NCBI GenBank assembly: GCA_023313575.1
Contig: JAJTTP010000004.1
Span: forward strand, 1,984,001-2,048,000
Source of the DNA: Eutypella sp. D-1
Lineage: Eukaryota > Ascomycota > Sordariomycetes > Xylariales > Diatrypaceae
Direction: 5' to 3'
Length of the DNA: 64,000 nt
Below the pieces are notes generated by a model. It did not search any database. It was given only the letters and a program-made list of their open reading frames with translations, and was not told where the DNA came from. The translations under genes and the position numbers were made by a program. Of the stretch, positions 1 to 12,257 are shown in pieces (within the stretch, counting starts at the first letter, position 1; every line of letters begins with the position of its first letter).

Positions 1-399
1 CCCCCCCCCCAAAAAAAACAAAGCTCGAGCATAGCGGCAGCTTGATGATTTGGGGCCGTTTCTGGCTATGCCGATTCCGTCAATAGATGGGCATTTGTGT
101 GTGTGTTGGCGCGATCGACTTGAGAGGGAGGACTAATCCACGTAAAAATAGCTGCGAGTGAACCCACTTCTATATCAATGTGAGTCGGGGGAGCTGTAGA
201 GGGGCAGGTGAAGCGAACAGGACGGAGGCAGAGTGCGGCGGATGCTCCCCGGACAAAGTAAAGTATGATGCTTCGTCAGGACATTCCCTTATTCGTTGCA
301 AGACGCCAAATCTTTTGAAGTGAGCCTCCTATCTACCACGTTATACTAAATAAGGGAGTCTTAAAGGGGGCTTAGCTGCCCGACTGCATCAAGTAGGCT
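1..399. other. Left-edge non-coding stretch
   Basis: The window opens with ten C followed by eight A. No open frame with recognisable similarity is visible. The stretch lies downstream of the deaminase pseudogene on the minus strand and probably holds its 3' flank. Confidence 0.5.
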
Positions 400-1089
400 C
401 TATCCAGTCGGCTTACATCCGCGCCCATCCCGCTCACACCCACGGGGACACGGATACTCCCGGTGGAACTGCCACGCAGAGTACACATCCGTCTCATTGA
501 CAAGAACCCCGGGGACCAAGGCCGTGGTGCGGGGCAAGCCGGACGAGTGCGCGAATATGTCCGCCGACGATACCGTGATCTGGTACCAACCCAGCTCGAC
601 GAGCCGCGCGATGTCGATCCCGTACACGTACTCGCGGAAGCCGGCCCATCGGATCGCCGCCGCCCACATCGGGCAGCTCCCCGCGTTCGTGTACAGCGAC
701 AGATCCGCGAATGCATCTAGCGCCTCTGCCGCCGAGAGCCCGTACGGCCCGCCGGGTCTGTGAGGGTGTGTGTGTAGTTGTTGATCGCGGTTATCTCCCC
801 TTCGTTCATGTGCTGCGTTAGGCTGCCGGATTTTTTTTACTGCCCCTGTCCAGCGGGCGGACTTACCATGGTGAATCGGGTTGCCGGTGACACTGTTGGC
901 ATTGGCGCCGGTACAGGTGAGCTGCCCGAGACCGTCATCCCCGGTGTGATTCACTATGACGAAATCGAAGGCCGCGAAGGGGCACGGGGTATCAAGAGCC
1001 GCATTGGCTCGACGCATCTAGTAAGCTCTCGCATCACATGGAACCCGATCATCTGACAATATTGGAGTGTCGGGCTGCGCTTGCTGCAT
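400..1089 (-). pseudogene. Decayed cytidine/guanine-deaminase-like protein
   Basis: The remnant matches the fungal CDA-fold zinc deaminase family (hydrolytic nucleobase or nucleotide deamination). Visible blocks are PCPFAAFDFVIVNHT, GANANSVTGNP followed by HHGE, then SLYTNAGSCPMW and a C-terminal CPRGC. A 67-bp intron (800-866, GTAAGT...AAG) joins HHG to EITAINN, restoring the HxE motif with its zinc His and catalytic Glu. Three lesions are seen. An in-frame TAG at 1018-1020 lies just before MRRANAAL, where a Trp is expected after the 23 codons starting at the ATG at 1087-1089. One base is missing near 745-752 (GGGCCG), which puts the HGE half and the CPM half in different frames. The second zinc Cys of the usual PCxxC is Trp. 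Product and start are inferred. A functional gene would need sequencing errors at two sites and an atypical zinc site. Confidence 0.72.
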
Positions 1090-1516
1090 CTTGATCCCAT
1101 GGCAATGTTGGTGGGACAGGACTTGGCCTGTGAAAATTAGAGAAAATATCCTCGGCTGCATCATTGTGTTCGGTTATTGATACTGGCTGTCCCGGACGAG
1201 GAGGCAAAGGGTGTGTATAAATAAAAGGTCAACAATGATGCAGTTGCATTTTCACATCATCTCCAGCATTATGGGGAGTTCAGCCCTACGTCGGGGAGAG
1301 GGGGGGGAGGTGCTTTTGATAGATGTTCTACAAAGTTCAGCTGAAGGCAACCTACCTGAGTAGGCCCCACAGTCGCGGGGTCCCGGAAATGTTGGCCTGC
1401 GATTCAGGTTTCGTTTGGCGTACAGTGCATATGCAGGTTCAGCGGTGTGTGCGACAAAGTTCCCAGAGAAGCGAAGCGATCAGAGGGATTCAAGGCCGAT
1501 CGATCATTCAATTCTT
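1090..1516. other. Intergenic, deaminase remnant 5' flank / TYW4 3' flank
   Basis: Non-coding. It holds a G-rich run near 1299-1311 and TATA-like AT-rich bases near 1215-1225 that could have served the deaminase remnant. I see no gene in it. Confidence 0.4.
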
Positions 1517-4500
1517 TTATTCTATACCTAGGCTTTTTTGCTTAAGTTCCTCCGCTAACCGCGCGAGGTAGAACGCCCGCATATCGGGCGGCAACTTGCT
1601 GAACGCATTCGCGATGCGTGCGACATCCTGCCGGCCCTTCTCGTACGCCGCGAGATCGCGGTTCCCGTAGACATCCCTCCCGGACGAGTAGCCGCTCTCG
1701 AGGTTGCGGAAGAAGACGTTCACTGCCACGCCTATATCTGTCAATGGCATCGCCGTGTGCAGCCATAGTGGGGGCAGGAATAGGATGTCTCCCGGGTTCA
1801 GTACGGCCTCGTGGGGATGCGTCTGTGCTAGTGATGGCGACGATGATTCAAGTGCGGAGAAGACGTCGATGCTCGAGCTCGACGCGCCGGGCGCGAGCGG
1901 CAGGTAGGCTACGTCGGAGGGTGGAAAGAGCACGAGTCGTTTTGAGCCTACGATTTGGCAATATACGTTTGCCATGACCTACAGACAAGATAAGTCAGCA
2001 CCGCACAAAACATGAGCTCATCGGTGGCTGTATAATCTTACGTCGTAGTGTAGCCACATGTTAACTCGGCCAGAGACCCGCAAGACCGAGCTAAAAGCGT
2101 TCTCCGAGACGAACGATAGCTCCTCCGGTAACTGGAACTCGTCTGCCAATTGCGGGAAGTCCGTCTTCAGATCGGTCGGTTGGTCAGCCGGTTGGTCTTC
2201 GGAAAGTGCCCGCAGGTACATTTTGTCGCCTTGCGCAACGCCTTGCATAAAGTCGCCAAATGGCATCGTCACATAGGCGAAGTTCTTGGCGTTGAAATCC
2301 ATCTTGCTATGTGTGGCCTTGTGAATGGTGACCTGTAGAGGTCGTTAGACAAACCCTACTCCTGAATTGGGCCTAGAGAGGGGGGCTTACCTTGCGATCA
2401 CATCCAACCTTCTGGGTCAGATACTCGGGTGTCCAGGTCTTCACACATACCCCTGGACCATTCCCTTCTATGACGACTGGCTTACCCCGTTTTAACACTT
2501 CAATAAAAGAAGATTTGTCGTCAATTCGAACCCTTGGAATATCCACTTTCGCTATATGCGTTTGGCCACTCTGGACGGGAGCTTGCACCACTGGTGGTTC
2601 CTCCGTGACTTCAAGGAGCTGCAAGAACTTCCACTGGCCACTGGAGACATCTGAGCGAGGAGTGATCCTAGTGATATTGGCCGGAATTTGAGGGATTGTA
2701 TAGCAACCCCTATTCCAACAAGTGCCCATGGAGAAGCACGTAGCGCCTCCACCCATGATCACAAGGGCATCATTGTCCTTGTCCATGGAAACGGACACCC
2801 CAACTAGGAGAGGTCGGGGAATAGCTGACGATGCCGGAGAGATCTCTAAATCATATGTACCCAGTATCCTATAGCTCGACTCGAAGGCATCCAAGGCCAA
2901 AACTTCGCATTCTTTGGGCAAAATATCGCCATGGATTACACCCCCAATCAAGAAGATGCGGCCATCCCTGGATAGCAGAGCGGATGCACCGAATCGGTTG
3001 ACAAGCACATCAGCAGCGGCCGTCTTAGACCCATCGGTACCAGAACTGGTCCTCGCTGCTATGATGGGCGTGAATGTAATGGTAGGACAACCTTCCCCTA
3101 TGGGGAGGACTAAGTTCCAATACATAATCCGTTTCGATATGGTGCCATCATGAAGCATGCCGCCTGCTAAAATTCCCTCGAACTGAGCTACTGCAGTGTG
3201 TGCGGAACTTTCACCGGATTTGACGCGGACTTCGTTTATACTGACAAGGGTCGCACCAAATGTGGGCCGGTACGCTGAACCCGATATCTTGCACTCAACC
3301 CAGCCGGAGCCCGGGCGATATATAAGGCAGCCCGGAAAGATAGACGACGATCCTGTCTTTCCTCCGACGAGAAGTGCCATACTCGCATGGCCCAGCCGTG
3401 TTGTTGCATGTCGATATAAGGGCAAAGGTAAGTCTTCTGACTTGACCCAGGTGCGCGCTTGCTTATTGAAAAGCCAGCAATCCCGGAGAGCGCTCGCGGG
3501 CGAAGCCCTCCCTCCCGAGAGGAGACACCCATGATCGCCTAGATCTGTGATAGCATGGCACATGCGACCTGAAGGCCCCGGGTGGGATCCTTCGATATCC
3601 TGTAGAGTTGTTCCCTTGCCGTGGAGGTCGTAGGATCGCAATCGACTATTCGTGCCCAATCCAAAAGTATTAGCCATAATTTGCTGACCCATACTATCTC
3701 TGAAACTCATGGGTGCGCCAAATCGCCTTTGACCGCGACTCCCGTCGTGTTCACCATATTGGATAGGCATAGAGATAACCGGAAATTCAGGGTTCAAGGA
3801 AAGGGGCCCCTCGCCTGAGCCGGTGGTACCAGTCGAAGCCACACCAGTTCTAGCGGTAACAACACAGTAGTGACCCGCGAACAGGGCGAACTCCTCCCAT
3901 TCATCGAAAGGCTCGACGTCGTCGAGCGCTCTCCTCTCCTCGGGAGAAATCCACTGGTTATTAGACCATATCTGCCAGAGGTTCTCTACGTTCGCGCGAG
4001 TCCATCCGAGCTCAGAGAAACGACGGCGCTGGGCTTCCAGAGTGGGATAGGTGAAGACAGACTTCAGAGGCGTTTTCAGTTTGTCAAAATGATGGAGCAT
4101 GGTCTTCGCAAAGGGATGATCTGGGCCATCGGGCAGAATCTGCTCCAGTAAGCAGAATTCGGCTTTGTTTTGGTTAGTAGACGTTGTCGAATACATCATC
4201 ACGGGATAGTTGATTTACCTAGACCTAGGCTACCAGCCCATTTGATGACTGAATCTGCAGCTTCGGTCTCCATATAAGTGATTGAGACTTCAGCGACGAA
4301 CAAGAATTCCGAGTCCGGCAGACTGATGAGCTGTGCGAGAGTCTCCTCTATATTGAACAGATCACGGAGGTCGCACCCGATCTGAGCGTACTGGTCACTT
4401 TGGAGCATCAGATGACCTTCCATGGTGGTCTTGAGCCCGGAGAGTGGGGATCGTAATTCAGGGGTCTCCTGGACAATCTTGCATTTCTTAGCCATTAAGT

Positions 4501-4954
4501 CGGGGAAGTCGATGTCGACGAATTTGACTCCATGGCAGTGATCAGGATACCTAGCCAGACTCTGCCAAGGAAGAACATCGCTCCCGCAGCCAAGATTCAC
4601 GACGACCTTCTTCTTCTCGAACGGCCTCAGGAGAAACCGCCGGACAGCGACATCGATGATGTGCATGCGTAGGTGATACCCCCGGTTGATTAGCGGAGCC
4701 CGGCGTTGAAACTTCTTGACGAAGAAGCGGAAGAAATGGCGCTCATTAGGATAGTATATCCGTTCTACGCTCCGCTTGGAGACGATGCTGCTGCTATTAG
4801 TCTTCGGAGAAATGATGGATTAGATGAAATGGCCATTGTATTATTAGAGTTAGATGGAACATACAGCCATTACCAGATCATCCTGTGCCTGCTGCTTGGT
4901 AGAGCGGTTCACTCCGGACCCTTTCGGGGGGTCAGACTCAGATCGTACTGGCAT
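1517..4954 (-). CDS. ppm2: tRNA wybutosine-synthesizing protein 4 (methyltransferase-kelch-JmjC)
   Basis: Five exons on the minus strand: 4865-4954, 4219-4801, 2391-4162, 2042-2332 and 1517-1978. Introns are 63, 56, 58 and 63 bp, and the joined frame gives 1065 aa. The N-terminal part is a leucine-carboxyl-methyltransferase-like domain with the AdoMet loop VVVNLGCGSD at about residues 96-105. A kelch beta-propeller follows (about 400-720, with repeated GG motifs such as LLSGG and LLVGG). The C-terminus is a JmjC/cupin-8 domain (about 780-1040) with the HxD pair in LHYDV and a distal His in PLWLHTAMP. The family finishes wybutosine at position 37 of tRNA-Phe by methylation and methoxycarbonylation. 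The ATG at 4952-4954 is preferred because exon 1 joins to NSSSIVSKRSVER, the conserved family start. From family knowledge, yeast Ppm2 is shorter and lacks the JmjC part. Confidence 0.95.
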
Positions 4955-6361
4955 GGTGAGCAGCGCGACAGTCGGCTGGACAATATGAGGAGCAGGTGAA
5001 AATGTTCTTAACCAGGGTGTTTGTACGTCCCTGTGAGAAATAGCTCTTTTTATAGAGGTCTCCCGAATATAAACATTTTAAGAGATTCCATTTCTGTTCC
5101 CCGATCACTACCTAAGTAAAACATAAGATCATAACATCAAGTTGGATGAATTTGTGAGCCTATCTATCATAGCTTCGCCCTTAAAGGATATACTATAGTA
5201 GTTACAGGATTTTTATGGCTCGCTTAGTTGCAAGTACTGGAAGTAGGTTGGTTTTATTGCAACTACCCCTTAAGTGCCTTACTACCTACGTAAGTAAGCA
5301 GCTTAAGGAATAGAAAATGACGAAATGACTTGGCTAATAATCCTAGGTAGGTATATAACCGATATAAATTGCCTTTGAGGTTATTGCTGTCCTTATCGTT
5401 CAAATACGGCATCGAATAAATGAAAGACATTGTTTTGTAAAACATGGCTTAACCAAACCGGCAGCAACCTGTAAACAGATCGCATTCATCTGATCTTTGT
5501 CACATATCATACGTAAAAAGGAGTCAAAATTGGTAACCACCAGCCACCTGGGCAGATAACAGACACCTACCTACCTCTTAAGTACATATGATTAAGATAT
5601 GACGGAAACAAATGGTAGAGCTTTCCCAAGGTCAACTAAAGATCTGCACTAAGGAGTTAACTAGCGGCTTACGGGCAAACAGGTTAGCGTGGTAAAGCTA
5701 CAGAGCTACATAGATACCCGCTTTTTGCTGCCCGCATGCTGTACGTACTGTATGCCCCAGGTGCCCGCTTGACTCTATCTCTAGGCCTTAGAGTGCCTTA
5801 CTACCTATTACATCGCAACCTCAACTCCAACTCCGACTTCTCCCTCCCCCACCACCATTTATTCATGCTACTTAGGTATGCTTGTCCCTGTAGCATCATC
5901 ACCAGTTTCCAACCCCTCGAATTTTCGCATTTGAAGAATATCTTATCTTCTATGAGTTGACTCTTTTTCTAATTCTCGCACGGGGTTTAATGCACGGGGA
6001 TTGTTAAGGCATAGACAGACCCGCATATAAACCCTCCTGGACTTCCGAGTTAACTTCCCGACTCCGATAAAGCTAGGTATACTTAGGGAGCTTCCAAGGT
6101 TGCTTTCTTCATGTCTCACTTTAAAGTGATCGACTAGAGTTAGTGAGGTCCTCCTGCCTCTCCTACCTCTGCTATCTACCTACTTCTTAGGTACCGAGGT
6201 TGAGGTTGTGAGATAGCTAGGCGGCGATACATGCTGGAGCGACGATCATCAACGGCAAAAGCAACATCAACAACAACAACAGTAGCAACAACAGTAGCAA
6301 TAACACCTTCGATACCATACCCTATCACTGCCCTGCCCAACAGAAATTTACAAACATCATC
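4955..6361. other. Divergent promoter region TYW4 / atg18
   Basis: About 1.4 kb of AT-rich non-coding DNA between two divergent starts. It holds several copies of the CTACCTA/TAGGTAGG motif (near 5343, 5568, 5870 and 6180) and a CAACAA/CAGTAGCAA-rich tract (6250-6310) that probably forms the atg18 5' leader. No gene is supported. Confidence 0.6.
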
Positions 6362-7974
6362 ATGTCTAGCGCAGCTTTGAACTTCATCACCTTCAATCAG
6401 GACCACAGCTGCCTAGCTGTCGGTAGGTTTCTTCTCTCTCCTCTCTTCTCCCTTCTCCTCTCTTCTCTCACCAAGCTTCCTTGCTTTGTTGCTGATATCC
6501 TCATCTCGCACCTCAAGGAACCTCGAAAGGATTTCGCATATACCATACCGACCCTTTCTCTAAGATCTTTAGCAGCGATGATGGAAATATTGCTAAGATC
6601 GAGATGCTCTTCTCGACCTCCTTGGTCGCGCTTGTTCTTTCACCACGACATCTCATCATTCAAAACACCAAGGTAAGGATGGGAAATTTTCTCTATGCGC
6701 ATACCCAGCCAGCAGCACCAAGTAACTAACCATGTGTGCCACATTTTACAAAATAAAGCGAGCATCCGTCATCTGCGAACTCACATTTCCTTCCGCCATC
6801 CTCGCCGTGCGCCTGAACCGTAAACGCCTGGCCGTCGTCCTCGAGGATGAGATCTATCTCTACGACATTTCAAATATGTCCCTCTTAACCAACATCGCCA
6901 CCTCCCCGAATCCCGCCGCTATATGCGCCCTGTCTCCTTCCTCCGAAAATTGCTACATCGCCTACCCCTTGCCGAAGCCCCGTGAAGAGGCCCAAGACAA
7001 ACGACCCTCGCACGCCCCGCCCCCCTCACTATATGCCCCGGTCACCTCTGGAGACGTCCTCATATATGATACCCTCACCTTGAAAGCTGTGAATGTCATT
7101 GAGGCCCATCGCGCACCCTTGTCCTTCATTGCACTTAATAACGAGGGAAACCTCCTAGCCACCGCGAGTGAGACCGGCACCATCATCAGGGTCTTCTCCG
7201 TTCCTCACGGCCAGAAACTTTTCCAGTTCCGTAGAGGCACCTACCCGAGTACCATATACAGCATGTCTTTCAACGTCGCGAGCTCCCTCTTATGTGTATC
7301 TTCCACTTCCGACACCGTTCACATTTTCCGCCTACAACAGCCAGGACCCGCGGGAAGTAACAACAATTCGTCGTCCGAAGCGTCTCGTGTCGACCGATGG
7401 TCTCGTGGTCGTAGCTATGATAGTGGCAATGAATCTACAAGTAGCGCCCAGGGCTCGCCGCACAGCGAGACTGCCGACGCTGCGACGTCTCCCACCTCAT
7501 CAGGGAATAACCCGCCAACGCATAGGAGGCAAAGCGGGTCCTTCAGCAGCATACTACGCCGGTCTTCTCAGATGATGGGGCGCAGCGTAGCCGGCATGGT
7601 CGGCAACTATTTGCCACAGACGGTGACGGAGATGTGGGAACCGCTGCGCGACTTTGCCTACATCAAAATCCCCAAGACTTCGGCCACCGCGCAGCGCCCG
7701 GGAAGCTCTACACAGCTGCGCAGCGTGGTGGCCATGAGCAGCACCAGCCCCCAAGTCATGGTCGTTACTAGTGATGGCGGCTTCTACGTTTTTAACATCG
7801 ACATGGAGCAGGGCGGGGAAGGGTATCTCGTGAAGCAGTTCTCGTGCGCTTGAGCCCCCTCCCGTCTCCGGCCGAATCGCTGCGCCGATTCGACGGCCAG
7901 AAAGAAAGGCTAACCATATATGCAGGGTCCTCGATAGCGATGATAAGCTTGACGCTTCGAGCTATGAGCCTTGA
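6362..7974 (+). CDS. atg18: Autophagy-related PROPPIN Atg18
   Basis: Four exons: 6362-6422, 6518-6672, 6759-7843 and 7926-7974. Introns are 95, 86 and 82 bp and the product is 449 aa. It is a seven-bladed WD40-like PROPPIN that binds PI3P and PI(3,5)P2 and acts with Atg2 on the phagophore and in vacuole or endosome membrane recycling. The signature FRRG is at residues 229-232 inside [13 protein letters not shown]. Conserved blocks include [13 protein letters not shown] and [12 protein letters not shown] long Ser/Asn-rich low-complexity loop (about residues 275-345) corresponds to the variable 6CD membrane-inserting loop. The last intron must be spliced to reach the usual end ([18 protein letters not shown]). 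Without it the frame stops two codons after QFS. The start is the first ATG and encodes the family-typical [10 protein letters not shown]-terminus. Confidence 0.96.
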
Positions 7975-9825
7975 CCTCTGACCTGAGGGCCCGCGTGACC
8001 ATGACCCTGGGACATATGTCCCAGACACTGCAGGGTTCCATGGTTAGGCTCCGACGTCATCGGATTGAGTCTATTCGGATTCTCTAGGTGCATTGCTAAG
8101 CAGGATGGGATGGGAAACGATATCGAGATGAGAGGATCAGAATAATAACACCTCTCGACGTGCTTTCCGGGCACATAGTGTGCCATGCCCCGGGCATTTG
8201 ACTGGCGTTATATCATGTTCCGGCCTCGTAGCCGTCATAGGAAGGAAGGACTCGGTCACTCTAAGCGACCATACAGGCCCCTAACCTCCCCGAACTGTTT
8301 TTTTTTTTTCTTTTTACTCATCTGGCGATGATTGTTGTCGGTTGTGGGCTTTTGAGGAGTTGTTGTTTCTGCATTAGCGTTTGGCGTACCTCTTGTTTCT
8401 ACTATCGACTGTCTGTCTAATTCGTGAGGTGATGATCACGGCTGGCTACCATATCCAAATCTAACCTTTTATTCTTGTCTAATATAACTTAATCGGTTCA
8501 CTTCGCACTGAAAAGCCTGAACGTACGGACGGGTTGGTTCGAGGATCGTGTAAGTAGTATGAAATACTGATAGTATGATACCATATTTGTTTTGGGTTCT
8601 CATCAGATTCGAATTGTACTTTCGGGGAACGAAATAAACGAAGGTCCTCCTCCCCTTCTCTCCTCATTGTTTGGGCAAGAAATATCAAAGAAGACAGCAT
8701 AAGTCTTACAATCAAATCGTGAAGTTCCTTTCCCTTCCATAAGGTTACCGGCAAAAGCTTCAGACAAGTAATATTCCCCCGCGATATCCCTCCTACTTAA
8801 ACTTCCCTTACCCCCTCTTCCCCCTCCTAGCTCCGAGTTGCAATAGGGAGAAAGGTATCATGTACGATCTGTAGAAAGCAAGAACAACCCATTTCATCCC
8901 ATTCCCACCCGATACTGTCCTATCCTAGCCTATCCTATCCTATCCTCCACGTAACATACCGAACCCCTTAGATAAAGTCTCCATGAGTCCAAAATCCAAA
9001 TCCCGAAGCGCTTGCAAAATAAACTCCCGGTCAGGCCTGCATATATCCATCCATCCATCCTTTCCCGCTGAAACCCATCTGTTGTTTGTTGGTTGGAAAA
9101 AGAATTGTACAAAAACTGGAGGATGAGGAGAAAATTCTCGCCCCGTCGTGTGTGCAACGGTCTTGCTTTCTCTCCCTGATCTTCCCCCTCCCTGGGAGAA
9201 AAAAGGCCCGCAACCGCGTAAACCCTAAATGTGTAAAATGGTATAAACGAATAGACAAAAGATAGAATAGATGGGTTCGTGAGGATGTGTTTTGTTTTTC
9301 GTTCCGGTCGTCAGAAAAGTTTGGCATAAAAAGAAAGGAAAAAGGAAGTAAATTTCAGAAAATGTGCCCCCTCGACAACCACCAGGTAGCGAATCCCCTT
9401 GCTTTGGGGAGCGATGCACCGTGGTTTGCCCCCGCCCCTCCCCCTCAATAAAAACGAGCGGGGGGGGAGGGAGGGGGTTCTTATTTCAACGAAAGGCACG
9501 AACGAATGTGCAAACGCTTTTGTTTTCGTAAGCTTCGAGGTGGTAGGTAGCTGGAATATTGCTACCGCGGCGGGATCGCTATTGCTGTTCACGCAAAGTC
9601 TGGTCTCCCCCTTCTCCAGCTTCGTATGTAGGATCCACCTGTCGCGGCGTTTCCCCAGTGCCACCGGAAGGAAGATTTCTCGAAGAAAGATTCGAAAGGA
9701 AAAGAAAAGAAGAGCCACCTAGATACGATGGTGGTAGTAGCGACGCCGCATCCGACGTCTTTCCCACTCCATAGGTGAGGGGGTACGTAGCACATCAATT
9801 CAACTACATTGGGGCCAGGGGCTCT
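7975..9825. other. Convergent intergenic region atg18 / pps1
   Basis: 3' flanks of two convergent genes. It contains a poly-T tract near 8299-8316, a (CTATC)n-like run near 8918-8945, an (ATCC)4 run at 9046-9060 and a purine-rich G-run near 9460-9478. Open frames here overlap on both strands and show no family similarity, so I call no gene. Confidence 0.55.
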
Positions 9826-12230
9826 TCATCCCCGGGCGTAAGGGCGGTTCATGAGGGCGATCTCCCTGGCGATCTCCGCCCACTCGAGCTCGCGGCGGAA
9901 GCCGGCGGCCTCGACATCACCGACGTTCCTGTCGGCGTGGCGCTGCTTCTGTTTCTGCTGGCGCCGATGGTGGCGATGATGATGATGATGATGGCGGGAC
10001 TGCGTCTGCAGGGACTCCTCCCACTTGAGCAGCTCGTAAATGAAGCGCAGGTGGGGCTGGATGATGACGTTGAGGCGCCGCGCCCGCACGAAACAGTACG
10101 CCCGCGGCAGCGATAACCCCAGCGACCGCATCACCTCCGCGATGCAGATCGTTGCGCTTCGCGACACGCCTACCCGACAGTGCACTAGCGTCGCTGTCCC
10201 GTTGCGCCGTCCCCGGTCTGTTACGATGAGAGGCGGGGGGTTAGTCTCTAGTCCGTCTGGATCCACAAGGTGGACCCGCATTCAAGGGGGCGGGGGTGGG
10301 CAAAGAAAGAGGATATCGACAAGGATGGGGCTGAGGAATAGAATAATGGGGTGGGGAGAAGGGAAAAGGAGAGAGAGCACTCATCATCACACGAGGACGT
10401 ACCTATAAAGTCTAAACACTTCTCGAACTCATCGGTCAGCGGATCGATGCCGTTATCCTGGACGCCCTGGACGACGTAGACGTTCTCCTCGCCCCACTCG
10501 TCTAGCTCGCCGTCGCGCCACATGGCGGTCTCGCCGACACTGAGGATCTGGCGGATGCCGAGGGCGCGCAGCAGGTCCGGGTTGTTGGCGTGCCCGATGT
10601 TGCCCAGGTACATGTAGTCGAGGACGCGGCTGGGGAAGGACCCGTCGAGTCCCGCGAGCCACCGCGGCTCCTCGCGCGCCAGCGCCGTGATCTCCGCGAA
10701 CCCGAGCCCCCGTGCCGCGCACGCCGGCGACTCGTGCAGCAGCCGCGCCGACAGCGCCGTCAGCAGTGCCACGTCCGTCGGGTACGCGAAGAAGTTCCGC
10801 CCCGCCTCCGTGTGCAGCCGCAGCCATGCCTCCGGCACCGACCGTCCCATGCTGTAGCTCGAATACGCTATCCCCAGCATCGTCGACTCCGTGTACCCGT
10901 CCGCGCAGTGGATCAGGATCTTCCGCTGTCGCCGCCGGCGCCCCCGCCGCCCCTCCGAGGTGTCGTCGGAATCGTTGCCGTCGGACATCTGCGAGTCGCC
11001 CTCCGCGTCGACCGCCGCTGGTTCCGACGGGTGCGTCCCGTGCGATAGGTGCCAGATCCATTTGCACGTCTCGAGGATGCCGTCGGCTTCAGCGTGGGAC
11101 CAGGTGGGCGGGAGGATGCTCCCGGATGACGGGAAGTCGAAATACGCCCTCTTACCGCGGCCACCGCCGCTGTCGTCGCGGTCCTCAGCGATTGCCTGCA
11201 GGGCGGCGGGGTTGAGGCGCCCGAGGTCGCTGCACTCAATCAGGACGTCGTAGTCCTTCTCTTCGTCGTCGCCGGGCTCCGGGGTGGGGCCCAGGAAGAC
11301 GTTGTGGGAGATCTCCGAGGCGCGCGACATGGCGTACATCTCGGCGCGCTCCTGGTGGAAGAGGTCGACGACAGCGCCGGTCAGGCGACCCTCGGAGTCC
11401 ACGGCCACCATGTCCCCGTGCCGCTCCTCGAAGTCCCGGAACGCGTTCACGCACACGAACGTGTTGTACTCGGGTACCGCGTGGCCTTGGGATTCGTGTC
11501 GCTCGCGCCACTTCGCCTGCGCCGCCGCGATCTCCCATCCCAGCTTCCGCACCTGCGCCGCGTCGTCCCCGTACACGATGATGTCGGAGGTTGTGGCCGC
11601 CTTGGCGGCCTGGATCTGGAAATTCCGCACCGAGAACCCCTCCTTCGGGTCCGGGTCGACGAACTCACCGCTGACCCCGGGCTCGAGGAACTCCTCCGGC
11701 GCGATCGCCCCCTTCAGCCGCGACACGCCCAGGTCGCCGTCCGCCTTGACCACGGTGATGCCGCGCAGGCAGGACGGCGTCTTGCGGAGGGTCTTCCGCC
11801 GCGCGATGAAGAAGGCCTGCTGGATCTGGTTGTTCGGATGCAGGCCGTGGAACCAGGGGAAGACCTGCGACGGGTCCGGCAGCGGCTCCCGCGCAATGTG
11901 GTCCAGCGCCTTGGCCACGTCCCGCGCCCCGATGCTGTAGATCGTCAGGGAGCCCAACTCCAGACGGGTGTACTTTTTCGGCGGGTACAGCAGAGACGGC
12001 GGACGGCTTTCGTCCTCGCTCTCCGGCGGCGTCAGGGGCGCATGGACTTCTTGCGACGAAGAAGGCGGCGGCCCCGTCGGGCAAGACGGTATGTGCTTGT
12101 TAGGGACGGGCAGGGCACATGGTACCTGCTGTGGGTTTATGGTTTCAAGAGAGATTGGGGCAGTCAGAGTGACGATTCCGGAGGAAGATCGATGAGGTGC
12201 GATGGGTCTTGGGAGGGCAATTGTGGCCAT
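9826..12230 (-). CDS. pps1: Dual-specificity protein phosphatase Pps1
   Basis: Two exons, 10403-12230 and 9826-10217, joined over a 185-bp intron (GTACGT...TAACAG, branch GACTAAC), give 739 aa. The C-terminal dual-specificity phosphatase domain carries the P-loop HCRVGVSRSA at residues 622-631, preceded by the DSP-type segment VLDYMYLGNIGHANN (537-550). A second phosphatase-like unit upstream has HCADGYTES (441-449): the catalytic Cys is present, but the P-loop Arg is absent, so it looks inactive. The tail is rich in His, Arg and Gln (from about residue 680, encoded by a GAT/ATG repeat at 9965-9995 on the plus strand). Yeast Pps1 is linked to S-phase control; the role here is inferred from similarity. 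The sequence upstream of the ATG holds a polypurine minisatellite. Confidence 0.92.
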
Positions 12231-12257
12231 AGTCTTCTTGGGCCTTCGTCCTCTTGT

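Noticed and set aside
1..18. C-run followed by A-run as a telomere or contig end signal
   Set aside because: There is no TTAGGG/CCCTAA repeat nearby; it is a simple homopolymer junction.
400..1089. Repeat-induced point mutation as the cause of deaminase decay
   Set aside because: Only the TGG-to-TAG change is of the right type. The base loss and Cys-to-Trp change are not, and the region is not AT-rich.
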